64,000 bases of DNA. Origin: UBA12018 sp051656605. Its GTDB lineage: Bacteria; Bacteroidota; Bacteroidia; Bacteroidales; CAMTPD01. This document shows positions 14,016-23,689 of this stretch, piece after piece; within the stretch, counting starts at the first letter, position 1, and each line of letters begins with the position of its first letter. The position numbers were made by a program, and so were the translations under genes. The stretch is from NCBI GenBank assembly GCA_051656605.1, contig JBOGCF010000053.1, forward strand, positions 1-64,000, in the 5' to 3' direction. The notes below the pieces were generated by a model that saw only the letters and a program-made list of their open reading frames with translations, searched no databases and was not told where the DNA came from.

Positions 14016-15515
14016 ATGGCAAAATCGTTAAAAAATACACTAATCACCATGAATGAATGGATGGCGTTTCATCCATTTGATAAGCCGGAAGCAGAAGAGT
14101 TTGAGTACTTACGCGTGGCTCATCAAATTTATAAAAAGCTAACGAAAACGATTCCTGAAGATCAAATGCCATACGAAACAATGAAAGCCTTGTCGCTTAT
14201 GATGACGGCTTATCTTGAAGATGTTGTTTCGGATTATGGACTTTGGGCAGCATTCAGACGTATGCATCAGACCATGTATGGACGTTTACTCCCTTTTGTT
14301 GATGTAGATACAAATGAATATATTGAGGATGAGATTAATCCTGAAGATGTGCAGGTGTTAGTTTGGATGGTACTTCAACACAATGCCGCTCCTAATGCGA
14401 TTGTGCATCCGAGAGGTTTTGCAGTTGAAGGCGTGTCTGAAGTTGTTTATGAAGTGCTATTCGAGGCTTTTGAAACGGTTCCTGTAAATGAAAAGCTTGG
14501 CGAATTCTATCGTGAAGCAGATATTTATGAAGATTTCTTTGAATTCAGAAATGTATATAAAATCTTTTTCAGTACTTCTTATCTGTTCTTAGGTGCTGGT
14601 ATGGGGATGGTATACGCAACGCTCGATTCGTTGCGTCGCTCGAATGCTTCGGAACAGTTTGCATATAGTGTGCTAGAGAATATTCACTTTGAGAACGTGT
14701 TGGGGCCACTGTCGATGTTTGCTCACCAATATTGGGCTGAGTTGATTTCGGATATGCCGAAAGAATCAGCAATGCTTAAGGCTGTGGTTTACCACAAACC
14801 GGCATTGTTTGAATACATTGGTAAAGATGAGCAAGCTTATCAGTTCAAGTTGTGGAACTCGGAAGAGATCTTTAATGTTGCAGTAGACTCATTCGACTTA
14901 AATGAGAAAGCAACCGAACAACACTTTGTATTGACACAACTTGTTCGATTTAATGGGACATGGAATATCAACGGCTCTGTTGCATATATACCGAAAGATG
15001 AAGCTGAGAAATCTCCAATGGCACAGGAGGTACGAGCTAAAGCTGAAAGCAAAGAGACTTATGAGCGCATGTTGAAAGCAAACGATAATTCGCCAATCGC
15101 TTATATTGGGGAGGCTGCCGATTTGCAAGAGTTTTTAGGAAAAGTATTTGCCGATTTACCTCAGCAAAAGCTGCCGAATGATGTAAACAATGATGCTTGT
15201 TTTGTGGTGTATGCGACTCCTGAAATAGGAATCACATTTGTTCCGCAGTTGGCACGTATGATAAAAAGCTCGGATAATCCATTCTACGATGAAGCCTTTG
15301 CCGAGAATAATGCAATGTCTGTGATTGCAAGTAAAGGCTATTGTGGTAGAGAACTTCTACATTACATTATTGAAAATAAGATACTTCCCGATGCAATGCT
15401 AAATCCGATTCACGGAAAAGAGGCGGCGAAGGCGTTGGTGCAAAATAATATTGACTTTATAGCTCGTTTCTTTTTGCAACAAGATTATACGGGAAATGAT
15501 TATTTGCATGCATAA
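14016..15515 (+). CDS. DUF3843-like conserved hypothetical protein
   Basis: Protein of 499 aa from the ATG at 14016 (MAKSLKNTLITMNEWMAFHPF). A TTG at 14001 would add five residues and is less likely. It is soluble, acidic and mostly helical, with no signal peptide and no recognised catalytic motif. From memory it matches a Bacteroidales family of unknown function (DUF3843), which I hold only loosely. It stands alone, followed by a strong terminator at 15537-15575. Confidence 0.75.
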   Translation: MAKSLKNTLITMNEWMAFHPFDKPEAEEFEYLRVAHQIYKKLTKTIPEDQMPYETMKALSLMMTAYLEDVVSDYGLWAAFRRMHQTMYGRLLPFVDVDTNEYIEDEINPEDVQVLVWMVLQHNAAPNAIVHPRGFAVEGVSEVVYEVLFEAFETVPVNEKLGEFYREADIYEDFFEFRNVYKIFFSTSYLFLGAGMGMVYATLDSLRRSNASEQFAYSVLENIHFENVLGPLSMFAHQYWAELISDMPKESAMLKAVVYHKPALFEYIGKDEQAYQFKLWNSEEIFNVAVDSFDLNEKATEQHFVLTQLVRFNGTWNINGSVAYIPKDEAEKSPMAQEVRAKAESKETYERMLKANDNSPIAYIGEAADLQEFLGKVFADLPQQKLPNDVNNDACFVVYATPEIGITFVPQLARMIKSSDNPFYDEAFAENNAMSVIASKGYCGRELLHYIIENKILPDAMLNPIHGKEAAKALVQNNIDFIARFFLQQDYTGNDYLHA

Positions 15516-15536
15516 GTATTAAATAAAATAATAAAA

Positions 15537-15575
15537 AGAAAGAGATACATGGCTATATGCGATGTATCTCTTTCT
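15537..15575 (+). terminator. 14-bp perfect hairpin terminator
   Basis: Arms AGAAAGAGATACAT (15537-15550) and ATGTATCTCTTTCT (15562-15575) are followed by TTTTTA. It ends the DUF3843-like gene just before the promoter of the next gene. Confidence 0.85.
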
Positions 15576-15580
15576 TTTTA

Positions 15581-15588
15581 TATCTTTG
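15581..15588 (+). promoter_or_regulatory. Predicted promoter (-7 TATCTTTG)
   Basis: The octamer matches TAnnTTTG, 31-38 nt upstream of the glucosaminidase start and directly behind a terminator. Confidence 0.6.
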
Positions 15589-15618
15589 CGTAAGTTATAA
15601 CTGTATAGCCTTGTAAGA

Positions 15619-16527
15619 ATGAAGACTATTCGACCTTTAATAATTGCAATATCCTTTCTGGTGTTGGCATGCGGGATGCAAGCCCAACGCCGAAACTCTT
15701 CCTATGTAATTTATATTGAGCAGTACAAGCACTTGGCTGTAAAACACATGAAGAAGTATAAAATACCGGCCAGTATCACAATGGCACAGGGACTTCTCGA
15801 ATCTGGTGCGGGTAATAGTACGTTGGCTCGTAAAAGTAATAATCACTTTGGTATAAAATGTCATACCGACTGGAAAGGCGGACGCGTGTATCATGATGAT
15901 GATTATCGTGACGAATGCTTTAGAAAGTATCGACATGTAGAAGAGTCGTATGAGGACCATTCGAAGTTTATTGCATTGCGTTCGCGTTATGCTGTCTTGT
16001 TTGATCTGCATATTCGTGATTACAAAGGATGGGCAAGAGGATTGCAAAAGTGTGGTTATGCTACCGATAAAGCTTATGCTAATAAGTTGATAAAACTAAT
16101 CGAAGACTACGATTTATATAAACTCGATTCGGGCAAAGGGCTCGAGCCTCCAAAGAAAATGGATAATGGCGGGGTAAATATCCCGATGCGTCAAGTATAC
16201 AAATGGAAAGGTTTGTTGTACGTGGCAGCGCAACGTGGCGAAACTTATGATGATATTGCTCGCGAGTTGGGCTTTAAAGCAAAAGACTTGTGTAAGTATA
16301 ATGAAGTGCCCGGTGCTGATTTTCCGTTGAGTAAAGGTGATATTGTGTATTTGCAGAAGAAAAAGAAGAAAGCAGACAAGCCAAACTTCGAACATGTGGT
16401 CGAAGTGGGCGAATCTATGCATAGTATATCTCAGCGTTTTGGTATAGAGATGAAGTCTCTTTATAAAATGAATAAGAAAGATCTTGAATATATTCCTGAA
16501 GAAGGCGACGTTTTGCGTTTGCGTTAA
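15619..16527 (+). CDS. Secreted glucosaminidase with two LysM domains
   Basis: Protein of 302 aa. A signal peptide (hydrophobic ~7-20, cut after MQAQ) precedes a glucosaminidase (GH73/FlgJ-like) domain at ~35-170. In that domain ITMAQGLLESGAGNSTLA holds the catalytic Glu, and SNNHFGIKC is typical. Two LysM modules follow (~195-245 and 255-302), separated by a KKKKKAD linker, and would bind peptidoglycan. Role: periplasmic cleavage of the N-acetylglucosaminyl bond in cell-wall turnover or division. It is followed 45 nt later by purM, which has its own promoter. Confidence 0.9.
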   Translation: MKTIRPLIIAISFLVLACGMQAQRRNSSYVIYIEQYKHLAVKHMKKYKIPASITMAQGLLESGAGNSTLARKSNNHFGIKCHTDWKGGRVYHDDDYRDECFRKYRHVEESYEDHSKFIALRSRYAVLFDLHIRDYKGWARGLQKCGYATDKAYANKLIKLIEDYDLYKLDSGKGLEPPKKMDNGGVNIPMRQVYKWKGLLYVAAQRGETYDDIARELGFKAKDLCKYNEVPGADFPLSKGDIVYLQKKKKKADKPNFEHVVEVGESMHSISQRFGIEMKSLYKMNKKDLEYIPEEGDVLRLR

Positions 16528-16541
16528 CAAGGGAAATTGTG

Positions 16542-16549
16542 TAATTTTG
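16542..16549 (+). promoter_or_regulatory. Predicted purM promoter (-7 TAATTTTG)
   Basis: The octamer matches TAnnTTTG, 24-31 nt before the purM start. Confidence 0.5.
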
Positions 16550-16572
16550 CATCTCAAACAAATCTATAAATA

Positions 16573-17739
16573 ATGAGCGATCAACGTTATAACCTGCGCG
16601 GAGTATCTGCGTCGAAAGAGGATGTTCATAACGCCATTAAGAACATTGACAAAGGAATTTTTCCACAAGCGTTTTGTAAAATCATTCCTGATATCCTAGG
16701 GGGTGATCCCGAGTATTGCAACATCATGCATGCCGATGGTGCGGGTACAAAGTCTTCATTGGCTTACATGTACTGGAAAGAAACCGGAGATCTTTCTGTA
16801 TGGAAAGGTATCGCGCAAGATGCGTTAATCATGAACATCGACGACCTATTGTGTGTAGGTGCGGTAGATAACATTCTTGTTTCTTCTACAATCGGACGTA
16901 ACAAGTTGTTGATTCCGGGTGATGTGATTTCCGCTATCATCAATGGAACAGACGAATTGCTCGAAGAGCTAAGAAGCATGGGTGTGAATGCTTATGCTAC
17001 AGGTGGTGAAACTGCCGATGTAGGCGACCTTGTGAGAACCATCATCGTTGATAGTACGGTTACTTGCCGTATGAAACGTGCCGATGTAATCTCGAATCAT
17101 AAGATTCAAGGTGGTGATGTGATTGTAGGTCTTTCTTCATATGGTCAGGCGACTTATGAAAAAGAATACAACGGTGGTATGGGTAGCAACGGTCTTACTT
17201 CTGCTCGTCACGATGTGTTTGCAAAATATTTGGCCGAAAAATATCCTGAAAGTTATGATGCTTCGGTTCCTTCAGATCTAGTATATTCGGGTGGCTTGAA
17301 GCTAACGGATGCTGTAGAAGGCTTGGGTATTGATGCCGGTAAATTGGTGCTTTCTCCTACGAGAACATATGCTCCGGTAGTGAAACAACTTCTAGATAAA
17401 CTTCGTCCGGTGATTCACGGTATGGTTCACTGCTCGGGTGGTGCACAAACAAAAGTGCTTCACTTTGTAGAAAACGTGAAGATTACGAAAAATAATATGT
17501 TCCCAGTGCCTCCATTGTTTAAGATCATTCAAGAACAATCAGGTACCGACTGGAAAGAAATGTACAAAGTATTCAATATGGGACACCGTCTTGAGGTATA
17601 TCTTCCTGCAGAACATGCAGAGGAAGTGATTGCCATTTCGAAATCTTTCGGAATCGACGCTCAGATTGTAGGCTTTGTAGAAACTTCTGATAAGAAAGAA
17701 CTTGTTATTGAAAGCGAGTTTGGTCGCTTTGAATATTGA
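16573..17739 (+). CDS. purM: Phosphoribosylformylglycinamidine cyclo-ligase (AIR synthase)
   Basis: Protein of 388 aa. It closes the imidazole ring of AIR, the fifth step of purine synthesis. The family pattern is clear: HADGAGTKSSLAY near the N-terminus, DALIMNIDDLLCVGA and ATGGETADVGD in the ATP-binding half, and a C-terminal AIRS_C domain with HCSGGAQTK. It is longer than the ~345 aa E. coli protein, as is usual in Bacteroidetes. It heads a row purM-prfA-pyrF. A self-complementary CCGCTTTTAAGCGG at 17751-17764 separates it from prfA. Confidence 0.93.
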   Translation: MSDQRYNLRGVSASKEDVHNAIKNIDKGIFPQAFCKIIPDILGGDPEYCNIMHADGAGTKSSLAYMYWKETGDLSVWKGIAQDALIMNIDDLLCVGAVDNILVSSTIGRNKLLIPGDVISAIINGTDELLEELRSMGVNAYATGGETADVGDLVRTIIVDSTVTCRMKRADVISNHKIQGGDVIVGLSSYGQATYEKEYNGGMGSNGLTSARHDVFAKYLAEKYPESYDASVPSDLVYSGGLKLTDAVEGLGIDAGKLVLSPTRTYAPVVKQLLDKLRPVIHGMVHCSGGAQTKVLHFVENVKITKNNMFPVPPLFKIIQEQSGTDWKEMYKVFNMGHRLEVYLPAEHAEEVIAISKSFGIDAQIVGFVETSDKKELVIESEFGRFEY

Positions 17740-17787
17740 TATAAAGAATTCCGCTTTTAAGCGGGTATGAGGAGAATAATACGATAA

Positions 17788-18873
17788 ATGGCAGAAAATA
17801 AATTACTTGATAAACTCGACGGGCTTTCGAGTCGCTTTGAAGAGGTGCAAACGCTGATTACAGACCCATCTGTGATCTCTGATATGAAACGCTTTGTGAA
17901 GCTAAACAAAGAGTATCACGATTTGGAATTGATTATTGGCGCGCGCGACGAGTATAAGCGTATTTTACAAGGAATTGAAGAGGCTAGAATGATTCTGGAT
18001 ACAGAAAATGATGCTGATCTTCGTGAACTTGCAAAGGAGGAGTTAGAGACTTGTCAAACTCGTGTGCCTGAGTTGGAGGAGGAAATCAAGTTGCTTCTTG
18101 TTCCTGCCGATCCGCAAGATAGCAAAAATGCTATCGTCGAGATTCGTGGAGGTACCGGAGGTGATGAGGCGGCTATATTTGCCGGCGACTTGTATCGTAT
18201 GTACGTGAAGTATTGCGAAACAAAAGGATGGAAGGTTTCGGTTTCGAATGTGAATGAAGGAACTTCCGGTGGTTTCAAAGAGGTCGTTTTTGAAGTGTCT
18301 GGCGAGAATGTATATGGAACCTTGAAGTATGAATCGGGCGTGCATCGTGTGCAACGCGTGCCACAAACTGAAACACAAGGTCGTGTACATACATCTGCTG
18401 CAACTGTAGCAGTATTACCAGAGGCTGACGAATTTGATGTTGAAGTGAAAGAAAGCGATATCCGTGTAGATACATTCTGTTCGTCCGGTGCGGGTGGTCA
18501 GTCGGTAAATACAACTTATTCGGCTATTCGTTTGGTGCACATTCCAACAGGGGTGACCGTGCAATGCCAAGATCAGAAGTCGCAGCTTAAAAATAAAGCT
18601 AAAGCTATGATCGAACTTCGCTCTCGTATCTATAATATGGAGTATCAGAAGTATTTGGATGAGATCGCTTCGAAACGTAAAACAATGGTTTCTACCGGTG
18701 ATAGATCTGCGAAGATTCGTACCTACAATTATCCGCAAGGACGTGTTACGGATCACCGTATCAATCTAACGATGTATAACTTGTCTGCTATTATGGACGG
18801 CGAGATACAGGGTATTATTGATCAGCTTATTGTAGCTGAAAATGCCGAACGACTAAAAGAGTCGGAACTATAG
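17788..18873 (+). CDS. prfA: Peptide chain release factor 1
   Basis: Protein of 361 aa, normal length. It recognises UAA and UAG stop codons and triggers peptidyl-tRNA hydrolysis. The catalytic GGQ motif is present (SSGAGGQSVNTTYSA) and the PxT stop-codon-reading motif is RVPQTETQGRVHTS. The start is set by alignment of MAENKLLDKLDGL with the family N-terminus. Confidence 0.97.
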   Translation: MAENKLLDKLDGLSSRFEEVQTLITDPSVISDMKRFVKLNKEYHDLELIIGARDEYKRILQGIEEARMILDTENDADLRELAKEELETCQTRVPELEEEIKLLLVPADPQDSKNAIVEIRGGTGGDEAAIFAGDLYRMYVKYCETKGWKVSVSNVNEGTSGGFKEVVFEVSGENVYGTLKYESGVHRVQRVPQTETQGRVHTSAATVAVLPEADEFDVEVKESDIRVDTFCSSGAGGQSVNTTYSAIRLVHIPTGVTVQCQDQKSQLKNKAKAMIELRSRIYNMEYQKYLDEIASKRKTMVSTGDRSAKIRTYNYPQGRVTDHRINLTMYNLSAIMDGEIQGIIDQLIVAENAERLKESEL

Positions 18874-18936
18874 AAGCCTTTGGTTGGCTCCCGATTATGT
18901 ATTTTATTTTTTGAATCTATTTAATTATACGATAAA

Positions 18937-19767
18937 ATGAATAAGCAGCAGTTATTTGAGAATATTAAAAAGAAACAATCGTTCCTTTGCGTAGGACTAG
19001 ACACAGATGTAAAAAAGATCCCACAACATTTGCTAAATGAAGAGGATCCAATCTTTGCATTCAATAAAGAAATTATTGATGCTACTGCCGATTTCTGTGT
19101 GGCTTATAAACCAAATCTTGCTTTTTACGAAAGCTTAGGTGTAAAAGGGATGATCTCTTTCGAAAAGACTGTAGATTATATTCGTACAAACTATCCTGAT
19201 CAATTTATCATTGCCGACGCTAAACGTGGCGACATTGGTAATACTTCAGAAATGTACGCTCGTTCTTTCTTCGATCACATGGATCTTGATGCGGTAACTG
19301 TAGCTCCTTATATGGGTGAAGATAGCGTAAAGCCATTTCTTATCTATCCTGAAAAATGGGTGATTCTTTTGGCTTTGACTTCAAACAAAGGTTCTAAAGA
19401 TTTCCAATTTATGGAAGATAAAGATGGTGAACGTTTGTTTGAGAAAGTACTTAAGACATCACAAACTTGGGCTTCTGATGATCAGTTGATGTTTGTAGTA
19501 GGTGCTACTCAAGGAAAGATGTTCTTAGATATCCGTAAGCATGCTCCAAATCACTTCTTGCTTGTTCCTGGTGTAGGTGCACAAGGTGGTAGCTTGAAGG
19601 AAGTTGCAGAATACGGTATGAACGATACGTGCGGTTTGTTGGTAAACTCTTCTCGCGCGATTATCTATGCTGATACAACTGAGAAATTTGCAGAAGTGGC
19701 TCGTGTTGAAGCAGAGAAAGTTCAAAAAGAAATGGCTCAATACCTTGCAGAAAAAGGTCTTTGCTAA
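18937..19767 (+). CDS. pyrF: Orotidine 5'-phosphate decarboxylase
   Basis: Protein of 276 aa. It converts OMP to UMP, the last step of pyrimidine synthesis. It is the long (type 2) form. The signature ADAKRGDIGNTSEMYA holds the catalytic Lys and Asp, CVGLDTD starts the barrel, and FLLVPGVGAQGG forms the phosphate site. It lies 63 bp behind prfA and ends before a terminator at 19863-19902. Confidence 0.95.
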   Translation: MNKQQLFENIKKKQSFLCVGLDTDVKKIPQHLLNEEDPIFAFNKEIIDATADFCVAYKPNLAFYESLGVKGMISFEKTVDYIRTNYPDQFIIADAKRGDIGNTSEMYARSFFDHMDLDAVTVAPYMGEDSVKPFLIYPEKWVILLALTSNKGSKDFQFMEDKDGERLFEKVLKTSQTWASDDQLMFVVGATQGKMFLDIRKHAPNHFLLVPGVGAQGGSLKEVAEYGMNDTCGLLVNSSRAIIYADTTEKFAEVARVEAEKVQKEMAQYLAEKGLC

Positions 19768-19862
19768 TTAGAAAAGACTTTAAAAGAGATGAGATTTAGA
19801 GATGTGTTTTTTGCATAATCACTTGTAAACTCAACTCTGTATAAAGGTGTTTAAAATATTCG

Positions 19863-19902
19863 GCCGTCAGTCTTTTACAAAGTATAGTAAGAGGCTGACG
19901 GC
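19863..19902 (+). terminator. Hairpin terminator after pyrF
   Basis: Arms GCCGTCAG and CTGACGGC are followed by TGTTTTTG. The remaining sequence to the lpxD start (19903-20147) holds no visible gene. Confidence 0.75.
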
Positions 19903-20147
19903 TGTTTTTGTTATTTATTTACTCGATTATTGTTTCAAATCGGATCCATTGTAGTTTTTTTGTAATATTTGATATATCAGTAATTTTGTTGATTATCAGT
20001 TGTAAACAAGGAGTTTTTGCTCCTTTTCTAATTATTTAATCACGAAATATCACTGAGTTTTTGAAAATTATTGCCAAATTTGCAACCTCACGGAAATACC
20101 GTGGGGTAAATTGTATTTACCGACTTAAAGATAAACATCAAATAGTA

Positions 20148-21194
20148 ATGGAGTTTACTGCTCAGCAAATTGCAGCTTTTCTGAATGGCGTGATCGAAGG
20201 AGACGCTTCAGTAAAGGTTAGTAATTTTTCGAAGATAGAAGAAGGTAAACCGGGGACTCTTACGTTTTTGGCAAATCCTAAGTATGAGAGCTTTATTTAT
20301 GAAACACAAGCTTCTGTTGTGTTAGTAAATAACGACTTCGTACCTTCACAACCCTTAACGACGACTTTAATAAAGGTACCTAATGCCTATGCTGCATTGG
20401 CAATGCTTATGAGCATGGTAGAACAGGCTAAACCAAAGAAAACAGGAATTGATTCTACTGCATTCATCGCTGCTACTGCACAGTTGGGCGAAAATCCTTA
20501 TGTAGGAAACTTTGCTTACATTGGTGAGAATGTAAAGATCGGACACAATGTAAAAATATATCCACAAGTATATATTGGAGATAATGTGAATATCGGTGAT
20601 AATGTAACCGTATATCCACATGCATGCATTTATGATGGATGTAACCTTGGCAGCAATCTTATTATTCATGCCGGAGCAGTAATCGGTGCAGACGGATTTG
20701 GTTTCGCACCAGAAGGTGATGGCTATAAAAAGATCCCTCAGATCGGAAATGTAATCATTGAAGATGATGTAGAGATCGGTGCAAATACAACGATCGATAG
20801 AGCTGTAATGGATTCTACCATTATTCGCAAAGGCGTGAAGCTTGACAATCTGATTCAAATTGCTCACAACGTAGAAGTGGGTGAGAATACGGTAATGGCA
20901 GCACAAGTAGGTGTAGCCGGATCAGTGAAGATTGGTAAGCATTGTATGTTTGGTGGACAAGTAGGTCTTGCCGGGCACTTGAAAATTGGAGATAATGTAA
21001 ACTTAGGGGCTCAATCGGGTATAATCAGCAGTGTTGAAGGTAATACGACTGTATTAGGATCACCGTCGATGCCTGCAAAATCGTATATGCGTTCGAGTGC
21101 AATCTTTAGTAAGTTGCCTGAGATGTATCGTACGATGGGACAATTGCAGCGAGAAATAGAGCAACTAAAAGAAGAAATAAATAAAAACCGTTAA
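20148..21194 (+). CDS. lpxD: UDP-3-O-acylglucosamine N-acyltransferase
   Basis: Protein of 348 aa from the ATG at 20148 (MEFTAQQIAAFLNG). A TTG 87 nt upstream adds a non-homologous stretch and is rejected. LpxD adds the N-linked acyl chain in the third step of lipid A synthesis. It has an N-terminal uridine-binding domain and a left-handed beta-helix of hexapeptide repeats (~110-310), with the catalytic His in IQIAHNVEVGENT and a C-terminal helix. It is the first gene of the lpxD - lpxC/fabZ - lpxA operon (3-nt gap to the next gene). Confidence 0.96.
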   Translation: MEFTAQQIAAFLNGVIEGDASVKVSNFSKIEEGKPGTLTFLANPKYESFIYETQASVVLVNNDFVPSQPLTTTLIKVPNAYAALAMLMSMVEQAKPKKTGIDSTAFIAATAQLGENPYVGNFAYIGENVKIGHNVKIYPQVYIGDNVNIGDNVTVYPHACIYDGCNLGSNLIIHAGAVIGADGFGFAPEGDGYKKIPQIGNVIIEDDVEIGANTTIDRAVMDSTIIRKGVKLDNLIQIAHNVEVGENTVMAAQVGVAGSVKIGKHCMFGGQVGLAGHLKIGDNVNLGAQSGIISSVEGNTTVLGSPSMPAKSYMRSSAIFSKLPEMYRTMGQLQREIEQLKEEINKNR

Positions 21195-21197
21195 CTT

Positions 21198-22583
21198 ATG
21201 CAGAAACAGAAGACGCTCAAAGAGAGCTTTTCTTTGCAGGGAAAAGGTCTACATACAGGACTTGATATTGTGGTAACTTTTCATCCGGCACCTGAAAACC
21301 ATGGATATAAAATTAAACGTGTTGATCTTGAAGATCAGCCAGTGATTGATGCTTTGGCCGAAAATGTAGTAGCTACTCAACGTGGTACTGTTGTTTCGAA
21401 AAAAGGTGTACAAATTAGCACAATCGAGCATGCGATGGCCGCTCTTTATGCTTATGAAATAGATAACTGTCTTATCGAAGTTAATGCTCCTGAATTTCCA
21501 ATTTTAGATGGTAGTGCAAAGCATTACGTAGAAGAAATTGAAAAAGCAGGTATTGTAGATCAAAGTGTTTCGAAAGATTACTATATCGTTAAAAATAAAA
21601 TTGAAGTTAGAGATGAAGAAACCGGTTCTTCACTTATTATTCTTCCGGATGATAAGTTCTCTGTAAATGCTTTGATTTCGTTTGATTCAGCAGTGTTGTC
21701 AAATCAATTTGCGACATTAAATGATTTGAGTGAATTCAAAGACGAGATCGCTGCTTCACGTACGTTTGTATTTGTAAGAGAGGTTGAAGCTTTGATTCAA
21801 AATAACTTGATCAAAGGTGGAGACCTAGATAATGCAATTGTGATCTATGATCAAAAAATTAGTCAAGAAGATCTTGATAACCTAGCTGATACAATGGGTA
21901 TTGAGCATAAAGTTGTGAATGAACTTGGCTATATCAATAACAAACCTTTAGTCTTTGTGAACGAGCCTGCTCGTCACAAACTATTAGATATTATCGGGGA
22001 TATTGCTCTTATCGGTAAACCAATTAAGGGTAGAATCATTGCAACTCGTCCGGGGCATAAGATCAACAATCAATTGGCTCGTATGATTCGTAAAGATATC
22101 AAGCAAAATGAAGTACAGGCTCCTCTATACAATATTTGCAACACTCCGGTAATGGATATCAATAAGATCAAGGGATTACTTCCTCATCGTTATCCATTCT
22201 TAATGGTTGATAAAATCATCGATTTGGGCAGCGACTACATTGTAGGTGTGAAGAATGTAACAACAAACGAGCCGTTCTTTATGGGACACTTCCCAGAAGA
22301 GCCTGTTATGCCAGGTGTGTTACTTGTTGAAGCAATGGCACAAACAGGAGGTTTGCTAGTCCTTAATTCTGTAGATGAGCCACAACGTTATTCGACATAT
22401 TTTATGAAAATAGATGCCGTAAAATTCCGTCAGAAAGTGGTGCCGGGCGATACAGTAGTATTTCGTCTAAACCTGCTTACTGAAATTCGTCGCGGATGTG
22501 CTTACATGAAAGGGTATGCATTCGTAGGTGAAAAGGTAGTTTGCGAAGCGGAGTTTATGGCTCAAATAGTTAAAAACAAATAA
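21198..22583 (+). CDS. lpxC-fabZ: Bifunctional LpxC deacetylase / FabZ dehydratase
   Basis: Protein of 461 aa, a natural fusion typical of Bacteroidetes. Residues ~1-300 are LpxC (UDP-3-O-acyl-GlcNAc deacetylase) with zinc ligands in STIEHAMAAL and HKLLDIIGD. Residues ~315-461 are FabZ, the 3-hydroxyacyl-ACP dehydratase, with LPHRYPFLMVD and HFPEEPVMPGVLLVEAMAQ holding the His/Glu catalytic pair. The fusion joins the committed lipid A step with fatty acid elongation, two activities that compete for the same acyl-ACP. It is second in the lpx operon. Confidence 0.97.
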   Translation: MQKQKTLKESFSLQGKGLHTGLDIVVTFHPAPENHGYKIKRVDLEDQPVIDALAENVVATQRGTVVSKKGVQISTIEHAMAALYAYEIDNCLIEVNAPEFPILDGSAKHYVEEIEKAGIVDQSVSKDYYIVKNKIEVRDEETGSSLIILPDDKFSVNALISFDSAVLSNQFATLNDLSEFKDEIAASRTFVFVREVEALIQNNLIKGGDLDNAIVIYDQKISQEDLDNLADTMGIEHKVVNELGYINNKPLVFVNEPARHKLLDIIGDIALIGKPIKGRIIATRPGHKINNQLARMIRKDIKQNEVQAPLYNICNTPVMDINKIKGLLPHRYPFLMVDKIIDLGSDYIVGVKNVTTNEPFFMGHFPEEPVMPGVLLVEAMAQTGGLLVLNSVDEPQRYSTYFMKIDAVKFRQKVVPGDTVVFRLNLLTEIRRGCAYMKGYAFVGEKVVCEAEFMAQIVKNK

Positions 22584-22595
22584 GTATTACACAAG

Positions 22596-23375
22596 ATGAA
22601 TCAACCTTTAGCTGCTATTCATCCCGAAGCAATAATTGGTAAGAATGTTACAATCGATGCATTTGCAGTGATTGATAAGAATGTAGTAATTGGCGACAAT
22701 TGCCACATCTATTCGCACGCTGTTATTTTGGACGGAGCTCGCATTGGAAACAATTGTCGTATTTTTCCGGGAGCCGTTATTGCGGGTGTCCCTCAAGACT
22801 TGAAGTTTCAAGGAGAAGCTACTACTGCCGAAATTGGTGACAACACCACCGTACGTGAGTGTGTGACTGTAAACAGAGGTACTTTTGCAAAAGGGAAAAC
22901 AGTAGTTGGAAAGAATTGTTTGCTTATGGCTTATTGCCATATTGCGCACGATTGTGAGATTAAAGACAATGTAATCATTGGAAACGCATCACAAATTGCC
23001 GGGGAGGTTGAAATTGATGATCACGCTATCGTTAGTGGAGGTACATTGGTTCATCAGTTCTCGCGCATTTCACTGCACACGATGATTCAGGGTGGTTCTC
23101 GCGTAGGTAAGGACATTCCTCCTTACACGCTAGTAGGTCGCGAACCTATTTCGTATGCCGGTATCAATATTGTAGGCTTGAGAAGAAGAGGTTTTTCAAA
23201 CGAGCAAATCTTCCTGATTCAGGATATTTATCGTACACTTTACAACTCAGGTCTTAATACGACTGATGCTCTTGAGCGTATCGAAAAAGAATATCCTGCA
23301 TGTACTGAGCGTGATGTGATTCTTAACTTTATCAAATCATCGAAGCGTGGTATTGTAAGAGGTTACATGGGCTAA
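22596..23375 (+). CDS. lpxA: UDP-N-acetylglucosamine acyltransferase
   Basis: Protein of 259 aa, full length. It carries out the first step of lipid A synthesis, O-acylation of UDP-GlcNAc. The left-handed beta-helix hexapeptide repeats run through ~1-190, with the catalytic His in AYCHIAHDCEI and the substrate region IQGGSRVGKDIPPY. A C-terminal helical domain (RRRGFSNEQIFLIQDIYR) matches LpxA rather than LpxD. It is the last gene of the lpx operon; a strong terminator follows. Confidence 0.96.
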   Translation: MNQPLAAIHPEAIIGKNVTIDAFAVIDKNVVIGDNCHIYSHAVILDGARIGNNCRIFPGAVIAGVPQDLKFQGEATTAEIGDNTTVRECVTVNRGTFAKGKTVVGKNCLLMAYCHIAHDCEIKDNVIIGNASQIAGEVEIDDHAIVSGGTLVHQFSRISLHTMIQGGSRVGKDIPPYTLVGREPISYAGINIVGLRRRGFSNEQIFLIQDIYRTLYNSGLNTTDALERIEKEYPACTERDVILNFIKSSKRGIVRGYMG

Positions 23376-23427
23376 GCTCTGCTTTGAAAATGTATTTATC
23401 GCTTGTTGCGGTAACTGTAAAATAAAT

Positions 23428-23471
23428 TCTCCCCTGTTGTAAGTAACATTTGTTATTTGCAGCAGGGGAGA
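23428..23471 (+). terminator. Hairpin terminator after lpxA
   Basis: Arms TCTCCCCTG and CAGGGGAGA are followed by TTATTTTTT. The rest of the gap to 23660 shows no gene. Confidence 0.85.
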
Positions 23472-23660
23472 TTATTTTTTATATATTCACGAAAAGTAAA
23501 CAGCATTCGAAGTTATTATCGTTTGAAATATAAAATAAAAATAAGAAGGAATGATCATTTTATATTTGTTGTTTGTTAATGAATTGAGAATAACATAAAG
23601 AGTCTCTCAATTGATACGCTCTTGATGAAAAACGATATTAGATAATACGAATAAAATTAC

Positions 23661-23668
23661 TACTTTTG
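23661..23668 (+). promoter_or_regulatory. Predicted promoter of the 186-aa gene and miaA
   Basis: TACTTTTG matches TAnnTTTG, 22-29 nt before the ATG at 23690. It also shows that a TTG at 23666 is part of the promoter, not a start codon. Confidence 0.55.
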
Positions 23669-23689
23669 AACTCAGAAAACAGAATAACT